Shown: in pieces, positions 51,606-60,765 of the stretch
Position numbering within the stretch: position 1 is the first letter of the stretch
Layout of the letters: each line of letters begins with the position of its first letter
Source of the DNA: Pseudalkalibacillus sp045920555
GTDB lineage: Bacteria > Bacillota > Bacilli > Bacillales > Fictibacillaceae
DNA length: 64,000 nucleotides
Assembly: GCF_045920555.1 (NCBI RefSeq)
Contig: NZ_CP174509.1
Span: forward strand, 3,782,001-3,846,000
Direction of reading: 5' to 3'
Translations under genes and position numbers: made by a program
Notes under the pieces: model-generated
Databases searched by the model: none
The model's input: the letters and a program-made list of their open reading frames with translations, nothing else
Told to the model about the DNA's origin: nothing

Positions 51606-52664
51606 CTAGGCTACTAAACCCGAAATCGCTTTCGATATATTAATGGCTCCATTGAGGTCAGCATGACAGGTGTAGCCACATTCTCTACATTGAAAATGGA
51701 GACCGTTTCGATTTTCTTTCGCTTGATGACCACATTTGCAAGTTTGACTGGTGTATTCTGGATTCACCAATTCAAAACGGATCCCTATCATCTCAGCTTT
51801 GTATTTGATGAACTCTTTAAGTTGGTAGAACGACCATGAATGCAGGCTCCTACCTTGGTCGTTTTTCTTTGATTTGGTAGTATTTCGAATATCCGTCAAG
51901 TCTTCCATGCGAATCACTCCAACACCGTTGGCGAGTGCAAGGTTAACGATTTGACGGCTGATTTTATGGTTCTGGTCTTTCATCCAACGAGACTCTTTGC
52001 CTTTGGAATTCTTAATGGCTTGTAGTTTTTTCGCTTTTCCTAGTCTCCTTCTTCTTGCCGAGAAGTGTCTACGAGTATATGCGACTTTTGAGCCTTTAAA
52101 GAAGAAAGACTTTGTTCCAATACTGGCAACTGCGAGATATCGAAGTCCCAAGTCAATCCCCATGACTTTTTTACCTTGTGATGATTCCACATTCCAAGTG
52201 ATTGAAATGGCAAGATACCATTTCTTTTTCTTTTGATAAAGCTTTCCAGTCCCTATCTTTACGCTTCCACTGATCATTTGATCAAGCCACTTTATTTGAA
52301 ATGGTTTTGCTATTACTGGAACCCCTATACGTTTTGCAAGTGTAGGAAAAGAAACGGTGTATAATTTACTCTTCTTTTCTATTTTTAAGTTTTGATTATT
52401 AAAGCAGCACCACATTTTACGGAAGGTCTTTGCTTTCTGATTTTTCTTTTGAAATTTTACTTCTCTAATGGTTTGATTAATGACTGCGGATGGAAATTTC
52501 TCTGCTGAAAACTCCTTAAAGATTCGACTGGTTGCCTGATTTATGTCTGGATGAAGCAATAACCAGTTCGCAAATCCTGTATTTGTCTCTGCCATTCGTT
52601 TATACATCTGTTGTTTGGCAAGAGTCGGTTTATGTAGCTCTAAGCGTAGCGTGATTGTCGGCAT
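51606..52664 (-). CDS. tnpB: TnpB, RNA-guided endonuclease of IS200/IS605 element
   Basis: A 352-residue OrfB/TnpB with an intact RuvC site: Asp in MGIDLGLRYLAV (about 175), Glu in GVIRMEDLTDIR (about 252) and Asp in CHADLNGAINIS (about 336). The zinc finger is TSQTCKCGHQ with FQCRECGYTC; the first knuckle is C-K-C-G rather than the usual C-x2-C. It cuts DNA at sites matching the element's guide RNA and favours element retention after excision. It lies downstream of tnpA on the same strand. Confidence 0.92.
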   Translation of the reverse strand: MPTITLRLELHKPTLAKQQMYKRMAETNTGFANWLLLHPDINQATSRIFKEFSAEKFPSAVINQTIREVKFQKKNQKAKTFRKMWCCFNNQNLKIEKKSKLYTVSFPTLAKRIGVPVIAKPFQIKWLDQMISGSVKIGTGKLYQKKKKWYLAISITWNVESSQGKKVMGIDLGLRYLAVASIGTKSFFFKGSKVAYTRRHFSARRRRLGKAKKLQAIKNSKGKESRWMKDQNHKISRQIVNLALANGVGVIRMEDLTDIRNTTKSKKNDQGRSLHSWSFYQLKEFIKYKAEMIGIRFELVNPEYTSQTCKCGHQAKENRNGLHFQCRECGYTCHADLNGAINISKAISGLVA

Positions 52665-52668
52665 ATAT

Positions 52669-52849
52669 TCACCCCCATTTCTTTAAAATTTTGTTGGAAT
52701 AGATCTCATGAGATGTATTTTCTATAAAGTCATGTAGAGTTTGGTCGATTTCGATTTCCAAATCTTCGTTTAATTCGTTTCCATCTTCATCATATAGCTG
52801 GAAGTGTTCGTGTTTCCATTCATGAAACTTGTCTTGCAACAAGTCCATT
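52669..52849 (-). CDS. Small acidic ORF between tnpA and tnpB (possibly frameshifted)
   Basis: The minus strand encodes QLYDEDGNELNEDLEIEIDQ then TLHDFIENTSHEIYSNKILK with a stop at 52669. The in-frame ATG at 52824 gives 51 residues. In the next frame MDLLQDKFHEWKHEHF (from 52849) reads straight into it if one C is removed, giving about 59 residues. The function is unknown; its stop lies 5 nt before the TnpB start, so it could couple TnpB translation. Confidence 0.4.
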
Positions 52850-52878
52850 AAGTGTGATTTCCTGTTTATCCAAAACGC

Positions 52879-53283
52879 TCACCCCCTTGTTTTTTGTTGT
52901 TCAACATAACGCTTAATGGTTGCACTCGATACATTTCCTGCGGTCGATACAAAATAGGAACGTGTCCAAAGACTCGGCAGATGTTGAAGATGAGGAAATT
53001 CCTCTCTTAACTTTCTAGAAGTCACTCCTTTGATTTTTGCCATAATATCAGCAGGACTAAGTGTTGGTAGTGTGTTTAGGAACATGTGGGTATGGTCTTT
53101 GTCGCACTCTAAAGCAACAATGACAATTTCTAATTCTTCACATATTTCCTGTACTAACTGTTTAAATCGTTCCTCTACATCAGTACGGAGAAATATTTTC
53201 CTTCTGTATCGAGGACAAAAAACGAAATGATAGTTGATTAATGATACGGTTTTGTTTGTTCTTCTGTATTCGTTCATATTCAC
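52879..53283 (-). CDS. tnpA: TnpA, Y1 HUH transposase of IS200/IS605 element
   Basis: A 134-residue single-strand transposase. The HUH motif is DKDHTHMFLNT (about residue 62), the catalytic tyrosine is in TIKRYVEQQK near the C-terminus, and the N-terminus YHFVFCPRYRRKIFL is typical. It excises and inserts the element as single-stranded DNA at replication forks. It is complete. Confidence 0.92.
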   Translation of the reverse strand: MNMNEYRRTNKTVSLINYHFVFCPRYRRKIFLRTDVEERFKQLVQEICEELEIVIVALECDKDHTHMFLNTLPTLSPADIMAKIKGVTSRKLREEFPHLQHLPSLWTRSYFVSTAGNVSSATIKRYVEQQKTRG

Positions 53284-53588
53284 AATGTATCAGTTTTGTT
53301 TATAAACTACAACAGTTATACAACAAAAAGAGAGTGAAATTTTCGGATACTTGAAGTACCACAAAACCTTTCCGATTTTAGCGGTGCTCCGTATCCGTTC
53401 TCACTCTCATCCCATCCCTAAAGGCGGGCTATGCCCTGCATGGGCTTTCCCTTTCGGAAAATCTGTAAAGAAATATAAAATACTGAGAAAGAGAAAAACT
53501 ATAAAACTGTATCCGCAACCTCTCTTCCTGATGCTACAGAGATTTTCTTTTCTGATTTCTCCTCATAAACACCGTCCCTTATTTCTGA

Positions 53589-54059
53589 TTAGTAATGTGT
53601 TTTATCTTTTGATTTTTCCCATGTTTTAAACGGTAATTCATATTGATTTGGAGAAATTTGTTTCATAGTAATATTACGCTGGTCAATTGGAAGGGAAAGC
53701 TGTTCATAAATAAACTGATCGTCGAAACCTATTTTCGCCGCATCTTCCTTCGTACATGCATAATAAACAGCTTTTGGTCTCGCCCAATAGATTGCTCCAA
53801 TACACATCGGACAAGGTTCACAGCTCGTATAGATCTCACAATCGATAAGCTGGAAGTCATTTAAATATTGGCAAGCTGCCCTTATGGCCTGCACCTCAGC
53901 ATGTGCAGTTGGATCATTTGATGCTGTTACTTCATTTCGGCCGGTACCGATTATTTTACCGTCTTTAACAACAATGGCCCCAAATGGTCCACCTTGGTTG
54001 GACATGACATTTTCTAAAGCCAATTCAATTGCTTTTTCCATAAAAGAGTAACCTTTCAT
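53589..54059 (-). CDS. guaD: Guanine deaminase (cytidine deaminase fold)
   Basis: 156 residues from ATG 54059 (GAGGAGTGG upstream), exactly the length of B. subtilis GuaD. Zinc ligands and the catalytic glutamate are in SNDPTAHAEVQAIRAAC and YTSCEPCPMCIGAIYWARPK, and the FDDQFIYEQL stretch is specific to the GuaD branch. It deaminates guanine to xanthine and ammonia. It stands between the IS element and the solute-binding protein gene, on the opposite strand to the latter, and suits the purine/nitrogen theme of the region. Confidence 0.9.
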   Translation of the reverse strand: MKGYSFMEKAIELALENVMSNQGGPFGAIVVKDGKIIGTGRNEVTASNDPTAHAEVQAIRAACQYLNDFQLIDCEIYTSCEPCPMCIGAIYWARPKAVYYACTKEDAAKIGFDDQFIYEQLSLPIDQRNITMKQISPNQYELPFKTWEKSKDKTHY

Positions 54060-54369
54060 ACAACCACTCCTCGGTTCATCGTGCATTTATGCTAATATTA
54101 ACAGGTATGTTGTTAATACCTTCAACAATTTGAGCTTCCCAAATGGATACCCATCTACCATTATGTACAAATAACCTCTAAAAGCAGAGTAAACATTTAT
54201 TAAATTTAATTAATCCATCTCCCTCTAATTCAAATAAACACTTTTATATAAAATCGTGGATTCGATAAAGAAGTAAAGATATTAAAAAATAAAGTAAAAA
54301 TTCCAAAACAAAATTATCTGAATATTTTTTATAATTAGACAAACATTAAATTTTTGGAGGTTATAGTCT
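54060..54369. other. Divergent intergenic region between guaD and the SBP gene
   Basis: No gene. A small dyad (GGTAT...ATACC near 54102-54118) lies just upstream of guaD. An A/T-rich promoter-like stretch (TTATAATTAG near 54329) precedes the SBP gene. Nothing more can be said. Confidence 0.4.
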
Positions 54370-55935
54370 ATGAAAGTAAAACGGGGGTTAGGAAGATTTT
54401 TTCTAGTCATGTTGATGCTGTTTGTGGTTACCGGATGTTCAACAAATAAGGATGTCAGTAAAGCTGAGGATGACAAGGGCAAAGCATCTAAGGATGGCGG
54501 TAGTTTAGTTATTACTCGCTTATCAGATGCTGAGAACTTGGATCACCATTTTATGTCGACAATCAATGCTGCAAGTGTTACCCATGGCAAAATTTATGAG
54601 GGCTTAGTAGGGAGAGATAAAAACGCCGAAATACAACCCTTGTTGGCAGAAGAATGGCAGCAACTGGATGAGACAACATGGGAATTCAAGCTTAGAAAAA
54701 AAATAAAATTCCATGATGGAACAGATTTTAATGCTCATGCAGTAAAAGCGACCTTCGATAGACTCTTAGATCCGAATGTTGCTTCACCTAGAGCAGTTGT
54801 ATTTAAAATGGTAGAAGAAGTAAAGGTGGTTGATGACTATACTGTTCAATTTATTTTATCAGAGCCGTTTTCTCCACTACTTTCGATTTTAGCCAGTCAT
54901 GAGGGCGGTATTATCAGTCCAAAAACAATTGAAAAATACGGCAAGAACATTATTCAAGAACCCAATGGAACGGGTCCATTTGCCTTTGAGTCGTGGACGC
55001 CCGGTCAGGAAATTGTATTAAATAAAAACAATCATTATTGGGGTACTAAAGCAAAAGTAGATAAAGTTATTTTTAAGGTAGTCCCAGAAGAAACGACAAG
55101 AATCTCGATGCTGGAAACGGGTGAAGCCCATATCGCTGAACCGCTTTCTGTTTCCATGAAGAATACGGTAGAAGCTTCGTCAGCGGTCGAAGTCTACCGT
55201 AGCGAAGGATATGGTACAGAGTATATCGGCTTTAATGTTCAAAAGAAACCATTTAATGATGTCCGGGTTCGTAAAGCAATCGCTCATGCCGTTGAAATGG
55301 ATTCGATTATTAAAGGGGTTTATAATAATGTCGGAAAAAAAGCCAATTCAACATTAGGATCAAAGGTTTTCGGATATCATGAAGACATGAAGGCCTATGA
55401 ATATAATTTAAATGAAGCAAAGAAATTATTGGCTGAAGCGGGTTATCCAGATGGTTTTGAAACTACACTAAAAACAATGGACAGCAAAGAAAGAATAAAT
55501 TTAGCAGAGGTCGTTCAATCACAGTTAAAAGGGATTGGCATTAAAGTAAATATAGAAGTCTTGGAGTATGGGACCTTTGTCGAGCAAGCAAACAGTGGTA
55601 ACTCCGAAATGTTTATCCTTAGCTGGAGGAATGCTACTGGAGACGCTGATTATAATCAATATAATCTTTTCCATACGGACTCACAAGGAGCTGCAGGAAA
55701 TACCTTCTTCTACAGCAATAAAGAGGTCGATAGCTTAATAGAAGCTGCCCGTCGTGAAAAAGATCAAGAAAAACGTAAAGAACTATATGCACAGGCGCAG
55801 GAATTGGAAATGGAAGATGCGGTATATATTCCTGTTCGTGTAATTGAAAATCTAGCTGCTATTTCAAGAGATATAAAAGGTTTTTCAATCAGTCCATCAG
55901 GCTATTTAGAAATTAATGATGTCTCAATAAAATAA
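54370..55935 (+). CDS. ABC transporter substrate-binding lipoprotein (SBP_bac_5)
   Basis: 521 residues. The signal peptide ends in the lipobox VTGC. Family motifs: LAEEWQQLDETTWEFKLRKK, IKFHDGTDFNAHAVKATFDR, NGTGPFAFESWTPGQEIVLN and VRVRKAIAHAVEMDSIIKGV. GGAGG precedes the ATG. It delivers a peptide, opine or nickel-like ligand to an ABC importer. It is followed 80 bp later by a cytosine-deaminase-like amidohydrolase, and Opp-type permease and ATPase genes lie 6 kb away on the other strand; those may complete the transporter. Confidence 0.88.
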   Translation: MKVKRGLGRFFLVMLMLFVVTGCSTNKDVSKAEDDKGKASKDGGSLVITRLSDAENLDHHFMSTINAASVTHGKIYEGLVGRDKNAEIQPLLAEEWQQLDETTWEFKLRKKIKFHDGTDFNAHAVKATFDRLLDPNVASPRAVVFKMVEEVKVVDDYTVQFILSEPFSPLLSILASHEGGIISPKTIEKYGKNIIQEPNGTGPFAFESWTPGQEIVLNKNNHYWGTKAKVDKVIFKVVPEETTRISMLETGEAHIAEPLSVSMKNTVEASSAVEVYRSEGYGTEYIGFNVQKKPFNDVRVRKAIAHAVEMDSIIKGVYNNVGKKANSTLGSKVFGYHEDMKAYEYNLNEAKKLLAEAGYPDGFETTLKTMDSKERINLAEVVQSQLKGIGIKVNIEVLEYGTFVEQANSGNSEMFILSWRNATGDADYNQYNLFHTDSQGAAGNTFFYSNKEVDSLIEAARREKDQEKRKELYAQAQELEMEDAVYIPVRVIENLAAISRDIKGFSISPSGYLEINDVSIK

Positions 55936-56015
55936 TCTATTAGAGATGAGAGGGATATTCATATTTGAATACCCCCTTTTATCTTTGTTTTTAAGTAAAA
56001 GAAAGGGTGAATAAG

Positions 56016-57239
56016 TTGACACGGAGTTACTGGTTGAAGAATACACAATTAGAATTTGGTTATAAAAAGGAGGATGGAAAAGTAGTAGGAACATTAACCG
56101 AGCTGTATCATTTATTAATAAAAGATGGGAAAATTACGAAGATCATAAAAGCTAAAGAGCCTCTTTCTGATAACTTGCCTGTCAGAGATGCAAAAAGATT
56201 GTTGCTACTACCTTCCTTTGTTGAAAAGCATGTTCATTTAGATAAGACCTACATGAGCGAGGATTGGAGAGCTTGTATTCCTGCTTCAAGTGTGGTTGAA
56301 CGGTGCGAAATTGAAAAAAATATCCTGGCAACTATCCAATCGAGTACAAGAGACCGGGCTGAAGCTTTGCTCGAGATTTTATTGTCTTTCGGTTCTACTC
56401 ACATAAGATCTCATGTCGATATTTACCCTGAAGTGGGGTTAAAAAATTTAGAAGGTGTTTTACAAGCATTAGAAACATATTCTAATAAACTAAGCTCAGA
56501 AATTGTTGCATTTGCCCAGCATGGCTTGTTGCGCTCAGGAACTGTAACCCTTTTAAGAGATGCTTTGAGAAACGGTGCAGGGATCGTTGGTGCCGTGGAT
56601 CCCGCAACGGTAGATAATAATATTGAAGCATCTTTAGTACAGTTAATGGATTTGGCAGTTGATGGGAATGCAGATATTGATTTGCATTTACATGACCCTG
56701 GTCACCTCGGGACTTTTACGATGAAGAGGCTTGCCTATTTAACGAAACAAGCTGGCTGGGAAGGAAGAGTTGCAGTCAGCCATGCCTTTGGACTCGGAGA
56801 TGTTTCGACAGAAGAAGCAAGTGAAATGGCTCATATATTGAGAGATGCAGGTATTTCAATCGTGACTAGCCTTCCAACCGGCCGAAACGTTCCTCCTCTT
56901 GATCTATTAGACGATATCGGCGTGGATGTTGCAGTAGGAAACGATAATATCTATGACTCGTGGTGGCCTACAGGGAACGGTGATGTACTGGAAAGAGTAG
57001 CTCGTTTAGTGGAGCGTTACCGCTGGACAGATGAAGTCTCGCTCTCGCAAACTCTAAAATATATTACCGGTGGTATCACTCCATTAGACAAAGGCGGTAA
57101 TCAAGCTTGGCCAAAACCAGGCGATGACGCTAATATGGTTCTTGTTGATGCTAGCTGTTCTGCGGAAGCCGTTGCAAGACGGTCGGAGCGTAAGGCTGTC
57201 GTTTACAAAGGAAATATGGTTTCCGGCTTTTTAAACTAG
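56016..57239 (+). CDS. Cytosine-deaminase-like amidohydrolase
   Basis: 407 residues from TTG 56016 (AAAGGG 8 nt upstream; a GTG at 56007 overlaps that site). It is a TIM-barrel metal-dependent deaminase or hydrolase: FVEKHVHLDKTYMSEDW (about 66), STHIRSHVDIYPEVGLKNLE, DLHLHDPGHLGTFTMKRLAY (about 227), RVAVSHAFGLGD and VGNDNIYDSWWPTGNGDVLE (about 310). It lines up with the CodA/AtzF-like branch that deaminates cytosine, creatinine or related rings. It is probably co-transcribed with the binding lipoprotein and ends at a terminator shared with the convergent permease gene. Confidence 0.83.
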   Translation: MTRSYWLKNTQLEFGYKKEDGKVVGTLTELYHLLIKDGKITKIIKAKEPLSDNLPVRDAKRLLLLPSFVEKHVHLDKTYMSEDWRACIPASSVVERCEIEKNILATIQSSTRDRAEALLEILLSFGSTHIRSHVDIYPEVGLKNLEGVLQALETYSNKLSSEIVAFAQHGLLRSGTVTLLRDALRNGAGIVGAVDPATVDNNIEASLVQLMDLAVDGNADIDLHLHDPGHLGTFTMKRLAYLTKQAGWEGRVAVSHAFGLGDVSTEEASEMAHILRDAGISIVTSLPTGRNVPPLDLLDDIGVDVAVGNDNIYDSWWPTGNGDVLERVARLVERYRWTDEVSLSQTLKYITGGITPLDKGGNQAWPKPGDDANMVLVDASCSAEAVARRSERKAVVYKGNMVSGFLN

Positions 57240-57263
57240 AAAACTCAATCAATTAAAATGCAA

Positions 57264-57297
57264 TTTTTTAGAGGATGAAAAAATTCATCCTCTTTTT
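57264..57297. terminator. Bidirectional terminator overlapping the NCS1 permease stop codon
   Basis: AGAGGATGAA (57270-57279) and TTCATCCTCT (57284-57293) pair perfectly and have A and T runs on both sides. The TGA stop of the minus-strand permease (57285-57287) lies inside the stem. Confidence 0.85.
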
Positions 57298-58733
57298 GTT
57301 ATTCCGGATTTTAACAGTTTACCGATATAAAAAAATGAAAGGTAAAGAAGGATTGCTAATAAAATTCCGGTAAACCAAGAAATACTGTAGAAAGGTTCAA
57401 GGAAAGGTATAAAGTTACCTAATAAACTAAATAACCCTGCCAATAGAGTTGCAAGTATTGCAGGCATGTTCACCCTGCTTGATCGATGGGCCTTACTGCC
57501 TGAATAATATAACTCTTGTATATTAATTTCTCTTTTACAGATGACAAAATAATGTATCAGCATCACTCCGATAACAGGACTCAACAATCCACCAACCATA
57601 TTCAAAAAGGCAAAAATACTTGTGGAATTCTCCATTAACTTCCATGGCATAATGACTATTCCAATAATAGTGGCGATCAGAGCACCTGATTTAAAGTTTA
57701 GTCTTTTCGGAAAAAGAGAGGTCAACTGATAACCGGCAGGAATGATATTAGCGACAATATTAACGGATAATGTAGATAAACAGATCGTAAGTAAAGAAAG
57801 TACAATGGCAAATTTGTTATCAAATCGGTCTACTACATCGAGAACATTCCAGATTGGAACACCAAATGCAATTTCTGACCCGACTATGATCGTAATGCTC
57901 ACTACGGAAAATAATAAATAAGTAATGATAAGTCCTGAGATTTGTCCGATAGACTGGTCCCTATTGGAACTCGAGAACCTTGTTACATCAGAAACACTTA
58001 AAATTTGTGCGACCCAGGTGGCTAAAATGGCAGAAACACAGGCCAGGAAAATGAGAAAACTATTCCCTTCTACACCTTTCGCACTATAGTTCAAAATCGG
58101 GGAAATTCCGCCAGCCAGATTGATTGTCCAAACCGACATTCCTCCGAAAACAACAAAAACTAAAGGTGTAACCAGTTTTGTCAATTTCCCTAATGAATCC
58201 ATTCCGGTATAAATAAAAAAAACATTGATGATCCAGAATAGGAGAAAGGAAAGAAGACTAGATAAGTTTAACCCAAAAAAACTCCAATTTCCGCCTAATG
58301 ATAAATAATCCGGCCAAAATTCCCCAATTAAAATGGATAATGCGAAACTACCTGCATATGTTTGAAGACCAAACCACATAATCGCTGCAATAACCCCCCT
58401 CATCACCCCTGGAACAATCGCTCCTTTTGTACCATAGCTCTTACTGAGCAGGATAGAGAAAGGGATTCCGTACTTGGTTCCAGCATGACCATTCAACACC
58501 ATCATGATCGCAAGTAGAATGGAGGAAATCGTAATGATGAAAAATACTTGCCAAATGGATAACCCAATCGCAAAGAACCCGCCAATTGTAACATAAGATG
58601 GTATGTTATGGACGGAACCTATCCAAATAGTGAAAAAGTGTCCAAACTTCCATGTTCTAGCATCTGGTTTGGTTGGTAATAAATCAGAGTTATAGGTCGA
58701 TTTATTTTCAAGCAGTGCCTGTTTTTTTCCCAA
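57285..58733 (-). CDS. NCS1 family nucleobase/allantoin permease
   Basis: 482 residues, about 12 membrane segments. The N-terminus LLPTKPDARTWKFGHFFTIW with SVHNIPSYVTIGGFFAIGLS, GTKYGIPFSILLSKSYGTKG, IMWFGLQTYAGSFALSILIG and SVSDVTRFSSSNRDQSIGQI are typical of the allantoin/uracil/hydantoin branch of NCS1. It starts at TTG 58733 with GGAGGG upstream. It is the last gene of the kinase-regulator-symporter operon and faces the cytosine-deaminase-like gene, whose substrate it may import. Confidence 0.87.
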   Translation of the reverse strand: MGKKQALLENKSTYNSDLLPTKPDARTWKFGHFFTIWIGSVHNIPSYVTIGGFFAIGLSIWQVFFIITISSILLAIMMVLNGHAGTKYGIPFSILLSKSYGTKGAIVPGVMRGVIAAIMWFGLQTYAGSFALSILIGEFWPDYLSLGGNWSFFGLNLSSLLSFLLFWIINVFFIYTGMDSLGKLTKLVTPLVFVVFGGMSVWTINLAGGISPILNYSAKGVEGNSFLIFLACVSAILATWVAQILSVSDVTRFSSSNRDQSIGQISGLIITYLLFSVVSITIIVGSEIAFGVPIWNVLDVVDRFDNKFAIVLSLLTICLSTLSVNIVANIIPAGYQLTSLFPKRLNFKSGALIATIIGIVIMPWKLMENSTSIFAFLNMVGGLLSPVIGVMLIHYFVICKREINIQELYYSGSKAHRSSRVNMPAILATLLAGLFSLLGNFIPFLEPFYSISWFTGILLAILLYLSFFYIGKLLKSGITKRG

Positions 58734-58764
58734 TGTTTCTTCCCTCCATATTTCCTCTATATCT

Positions 58765-60060
58765 TCAGCTTGCTAGATATTCTTTTATAAATAAAGACAG
58801 GCAAATAAAACCAGAGATGGAAAAACTAACCCAAATAGCTTTTAAATCATTGGTCAATGGTGATGATAAATAACCTCCTATGACACCAATCAACGATGAA
58901 AAAGGAATGATGGCAGGAAGGTTTTTTTTACTGAGAATGATATATAACATCGGCACAATGATGGAAGCGTATATATTCCCAAAGAAAAATAATAACTCGA
59001 GAGGATTTGGCGTGAGAATACTTGCGATTACAAGTAGTAATGCGCATACCCCCCCAGAAAAAGTATAGGTATATCTCCATTTATCACGATCAGTTAGAGG
59101 ACGAAACACTGCCATGACATTTTTTACGAACAAGGTTGTCGTAGCATGCAGTTCTGCACTTATGGCAGATGAAATCGCACTAAAGCAAAATAAAACAAAT
59201 AAGATGATCAGCATTGTCGTTTGAATTTTGTCGACTAGTTCAAACAACAGTGAATAAATATTTTCAAAGCTTCTTTCAAAGATAATGATCATCAATAAAG
59301 ATGATAATGCAAGAGGAATGGTTGCCCATATCAATCCAGCTAAAGTAAAGGTCATTTGTACCTTTTCTTTTTGAATGATAAAGATTCTCTGCCAAGTGGC
59401 TCGATCAGTTATGACTTGTCCACAACCAATTAAAACAGCTGTAAAAATAAACCAAATCGCTTCTGTATTCTTAAAGAACAATATATAGGGATGATAAAGC
59501 TTAATTCCCTCGTATACAGGATGAACACCTTCTTGAATATAGAAATAGACAGGAATTACGATGACAGCCCCAAAAATCAATACGACATTTACGCCAGAAA
59601 GCTGATGGAGCCGATACAAACCACCAACTCCACCGACTAAATAGCAAAATCCTAAAAGCAACAACATCCCGAAAAAAACAGGAATCGGGAAAATTATGTG
59701 TATAAGAATTCCTGCTCCCATTGCCTGTATAAATAAGGAATATAAGCTCGTCAAAAATAGAACAGAGATCATATACCAATATCCACTGGCTGTCAACTTT
59801 TGTTTTAATACATCTCCAATCGTCTGTTGATCAGGAAACTTTTCACGGATTTTTTTAGCTATAAAGCCAAAAAAAATGAGAGCGAAAGCCCCCATTAGGG
59901 AATAGCCAATTCCACCGGTGAGGCTGTATTTTATTAACGTTTCAGGAGCGGAAAGAATGGTGTTTCCTGTCACCCATCGTGCCAACAAACTGACAATACC
60001 AAAGCCAATCCCAAGTTTGGCGGCACCACTTATATAAAATTGATAATCATATCTTTTCAA
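58765..60060 (-). CDS. Sodium:solute symporter (SSS family)-like transporter
   Basis: 431 residues, about 12 membrane segments. It shows the SSS features KLGIGFGIVSLLARWVTGNT, GYSLMGAFALIFFGFIAKKI, REKFPDQQTIGDVL and GQVITDRATWQRIFIIQKEK (DxATWQR is a family marker), but is shorter than most members. The start is TTG 60060 with AAAGGAG 8 nt upstream, overlapping the response-regulator stop codon (TTGA), so it is translationally coupled to its likely regulator. Confidence 0.75.
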   Translation of the reverse strand: MKRYDYQFYISGAAKLGIGFGIVSLLARWVTGNTILSAPETLIKYSLTGGIGYSLMGAFALIFFGFIAKKIREKFPDQQTIGDVLKQKLTASGYWYMISVLFLTSLYSLFIQAMGAGILIHIIFPIPVFFGMLLLLGFCYLVGGVGGLYRLHQLSGVNVVLIFGAVIVIPVYFYIQEGVHPVYEGIKLYHPYILFFKNTEAIWFIFTAVLIGCGQVITDRATWQRIFIIQKEKVQMTFTLAGLIWATIPLALSSLLMIIIFERSFENIYSLLFELVDKIQTTMLIILFVLFCFSAISSAISAELHATTTLFVKNVMAVFRPLTDRDKWRYTYTFSGGVCALLLVIASILTPNPLELLFFFGNIYASIIVPMLYIILSKKNLPAIIPFSSLIGVIGGYLSSPLTNDLKAIWVSFSISGFICLSLFIKEYLAS

Positions 60061-60749
60061 CGGTGTGTCTCCTTTATTCGATAGTCACGAGGAGATTGCC
60101 CTGTCATTTTCCGGAAGATTTGGCTGAAATAATGCTGGCTGTTAAATCCACATCTTTCTGAGATGGTACATATATTTAAATCGGGATAATCAATTAGCAT
60201 TTTTTGAGCTTCCTTTAAACGATAATCATTTAAGTATTCAGAAAAGCCCATCCCTACTTCTTCCTGAAATTTTCTACTTAAATAGGCAGGGTTGATATGA
60301 ATTTTAGAAGCTAAATAATTTAAAGTTAATTTTTCGCTATACTCATGATGAATAATGTGCAAAGCGTTCATGACCTGGTCTGAATAACGTCCCAGCCTTT
60401 CATACCTAATTAATACTGCCATCAGCTCTTCTTCAATGACGGGTTTCGTAACGTAATCTATCACCCCGATCCTGATGGAGGTTTTAGCATATTCAAAATT
60501 TTGAAAAGCCGTAACTATGATAATGTCCATTGTATATGAATCCGTTAGTTCCTTTGCTAATTCTAATCCTGTTTTTCCGGGTAGTTGAATATCTAGCAAT
60601 GCAAGAAAGATGTCATGTTGTTTCACGATTTGAATCGCTTTTGATGCATCTTGTGCCTTAAAAATTGACCAGGTCGGGAACCTTTTTTGAATTAAATATT
60701 CAAGTTGTTCTAATTCAAGTAATTCATCGTCTACTAGCAGAACATTCAT
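60057..60749 (-). CDS. Two-component response regulator with AraC-type DNA-binding domain (YesN-like)
   Basis: 230 residues. The receiver domain has the phosphorylated aspartate in LALLDIQLPGKTGLEL (about 53), threonine in IIIVTAFQNFEYAKTSI and lysine in YVTKPVIEEEL (about 103). The C-terminal double helix-turn-helix is at about 130-228 (NPAYLSRKFQEEVGMGFSEY, CTISERCGFNSQHYFSQIFR). GGAGGTG precedes the ATG. It follows the histidine kinase by 16 bp and overlaps the downstream symporter gene by 4 bp, so it very likely controls the two permeases and perhaps the neighbouring SBP/deaminase operon. Confidence 0.9.
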   Translation of the reverse strand: MNVLLVDDELLELEQLEYLIQKRFPTWSIFKAQDASKAIQIVKQHDIFLALLDIQLPGKTGLELAKELTDSYTMDIIIVTAFQNFEYAKTSIRIGVIDYVTKPVIEEELMAVLIRYERLGRYSDQVMNALHIIHHEYSEKLTLNYLASKIHINPAYLSRKFQEEVGMGFSEYLNDYRLKEAQKMLIDYPDLNICTISERCGFNSQHYFSQIFRKMTGQSPRDYRIKETHR

Positions 60750-60765
60750 AATGAATGGGCACCTC

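Larger units (their letters stand above)
51420..53470 (-). mobile_element. IS200/IS605-family insertion sequence with tnpA and tnpB
   Basis: A complete-looking element: TnpA (52879-53283), TnpB (51606-52664), a hairpin-rich right end (about 51425-51485) and structured sequence beyond tnpA (about 53345-53470) as left end, including the inverted pair CGGATAC/GTATCCG and a GGGC-rich hairpin. Such elements have subterminal hairpins, not inverted repeats, and move as single strands. Exact ends cannot be set without an empty site. Confidence 0.75.
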
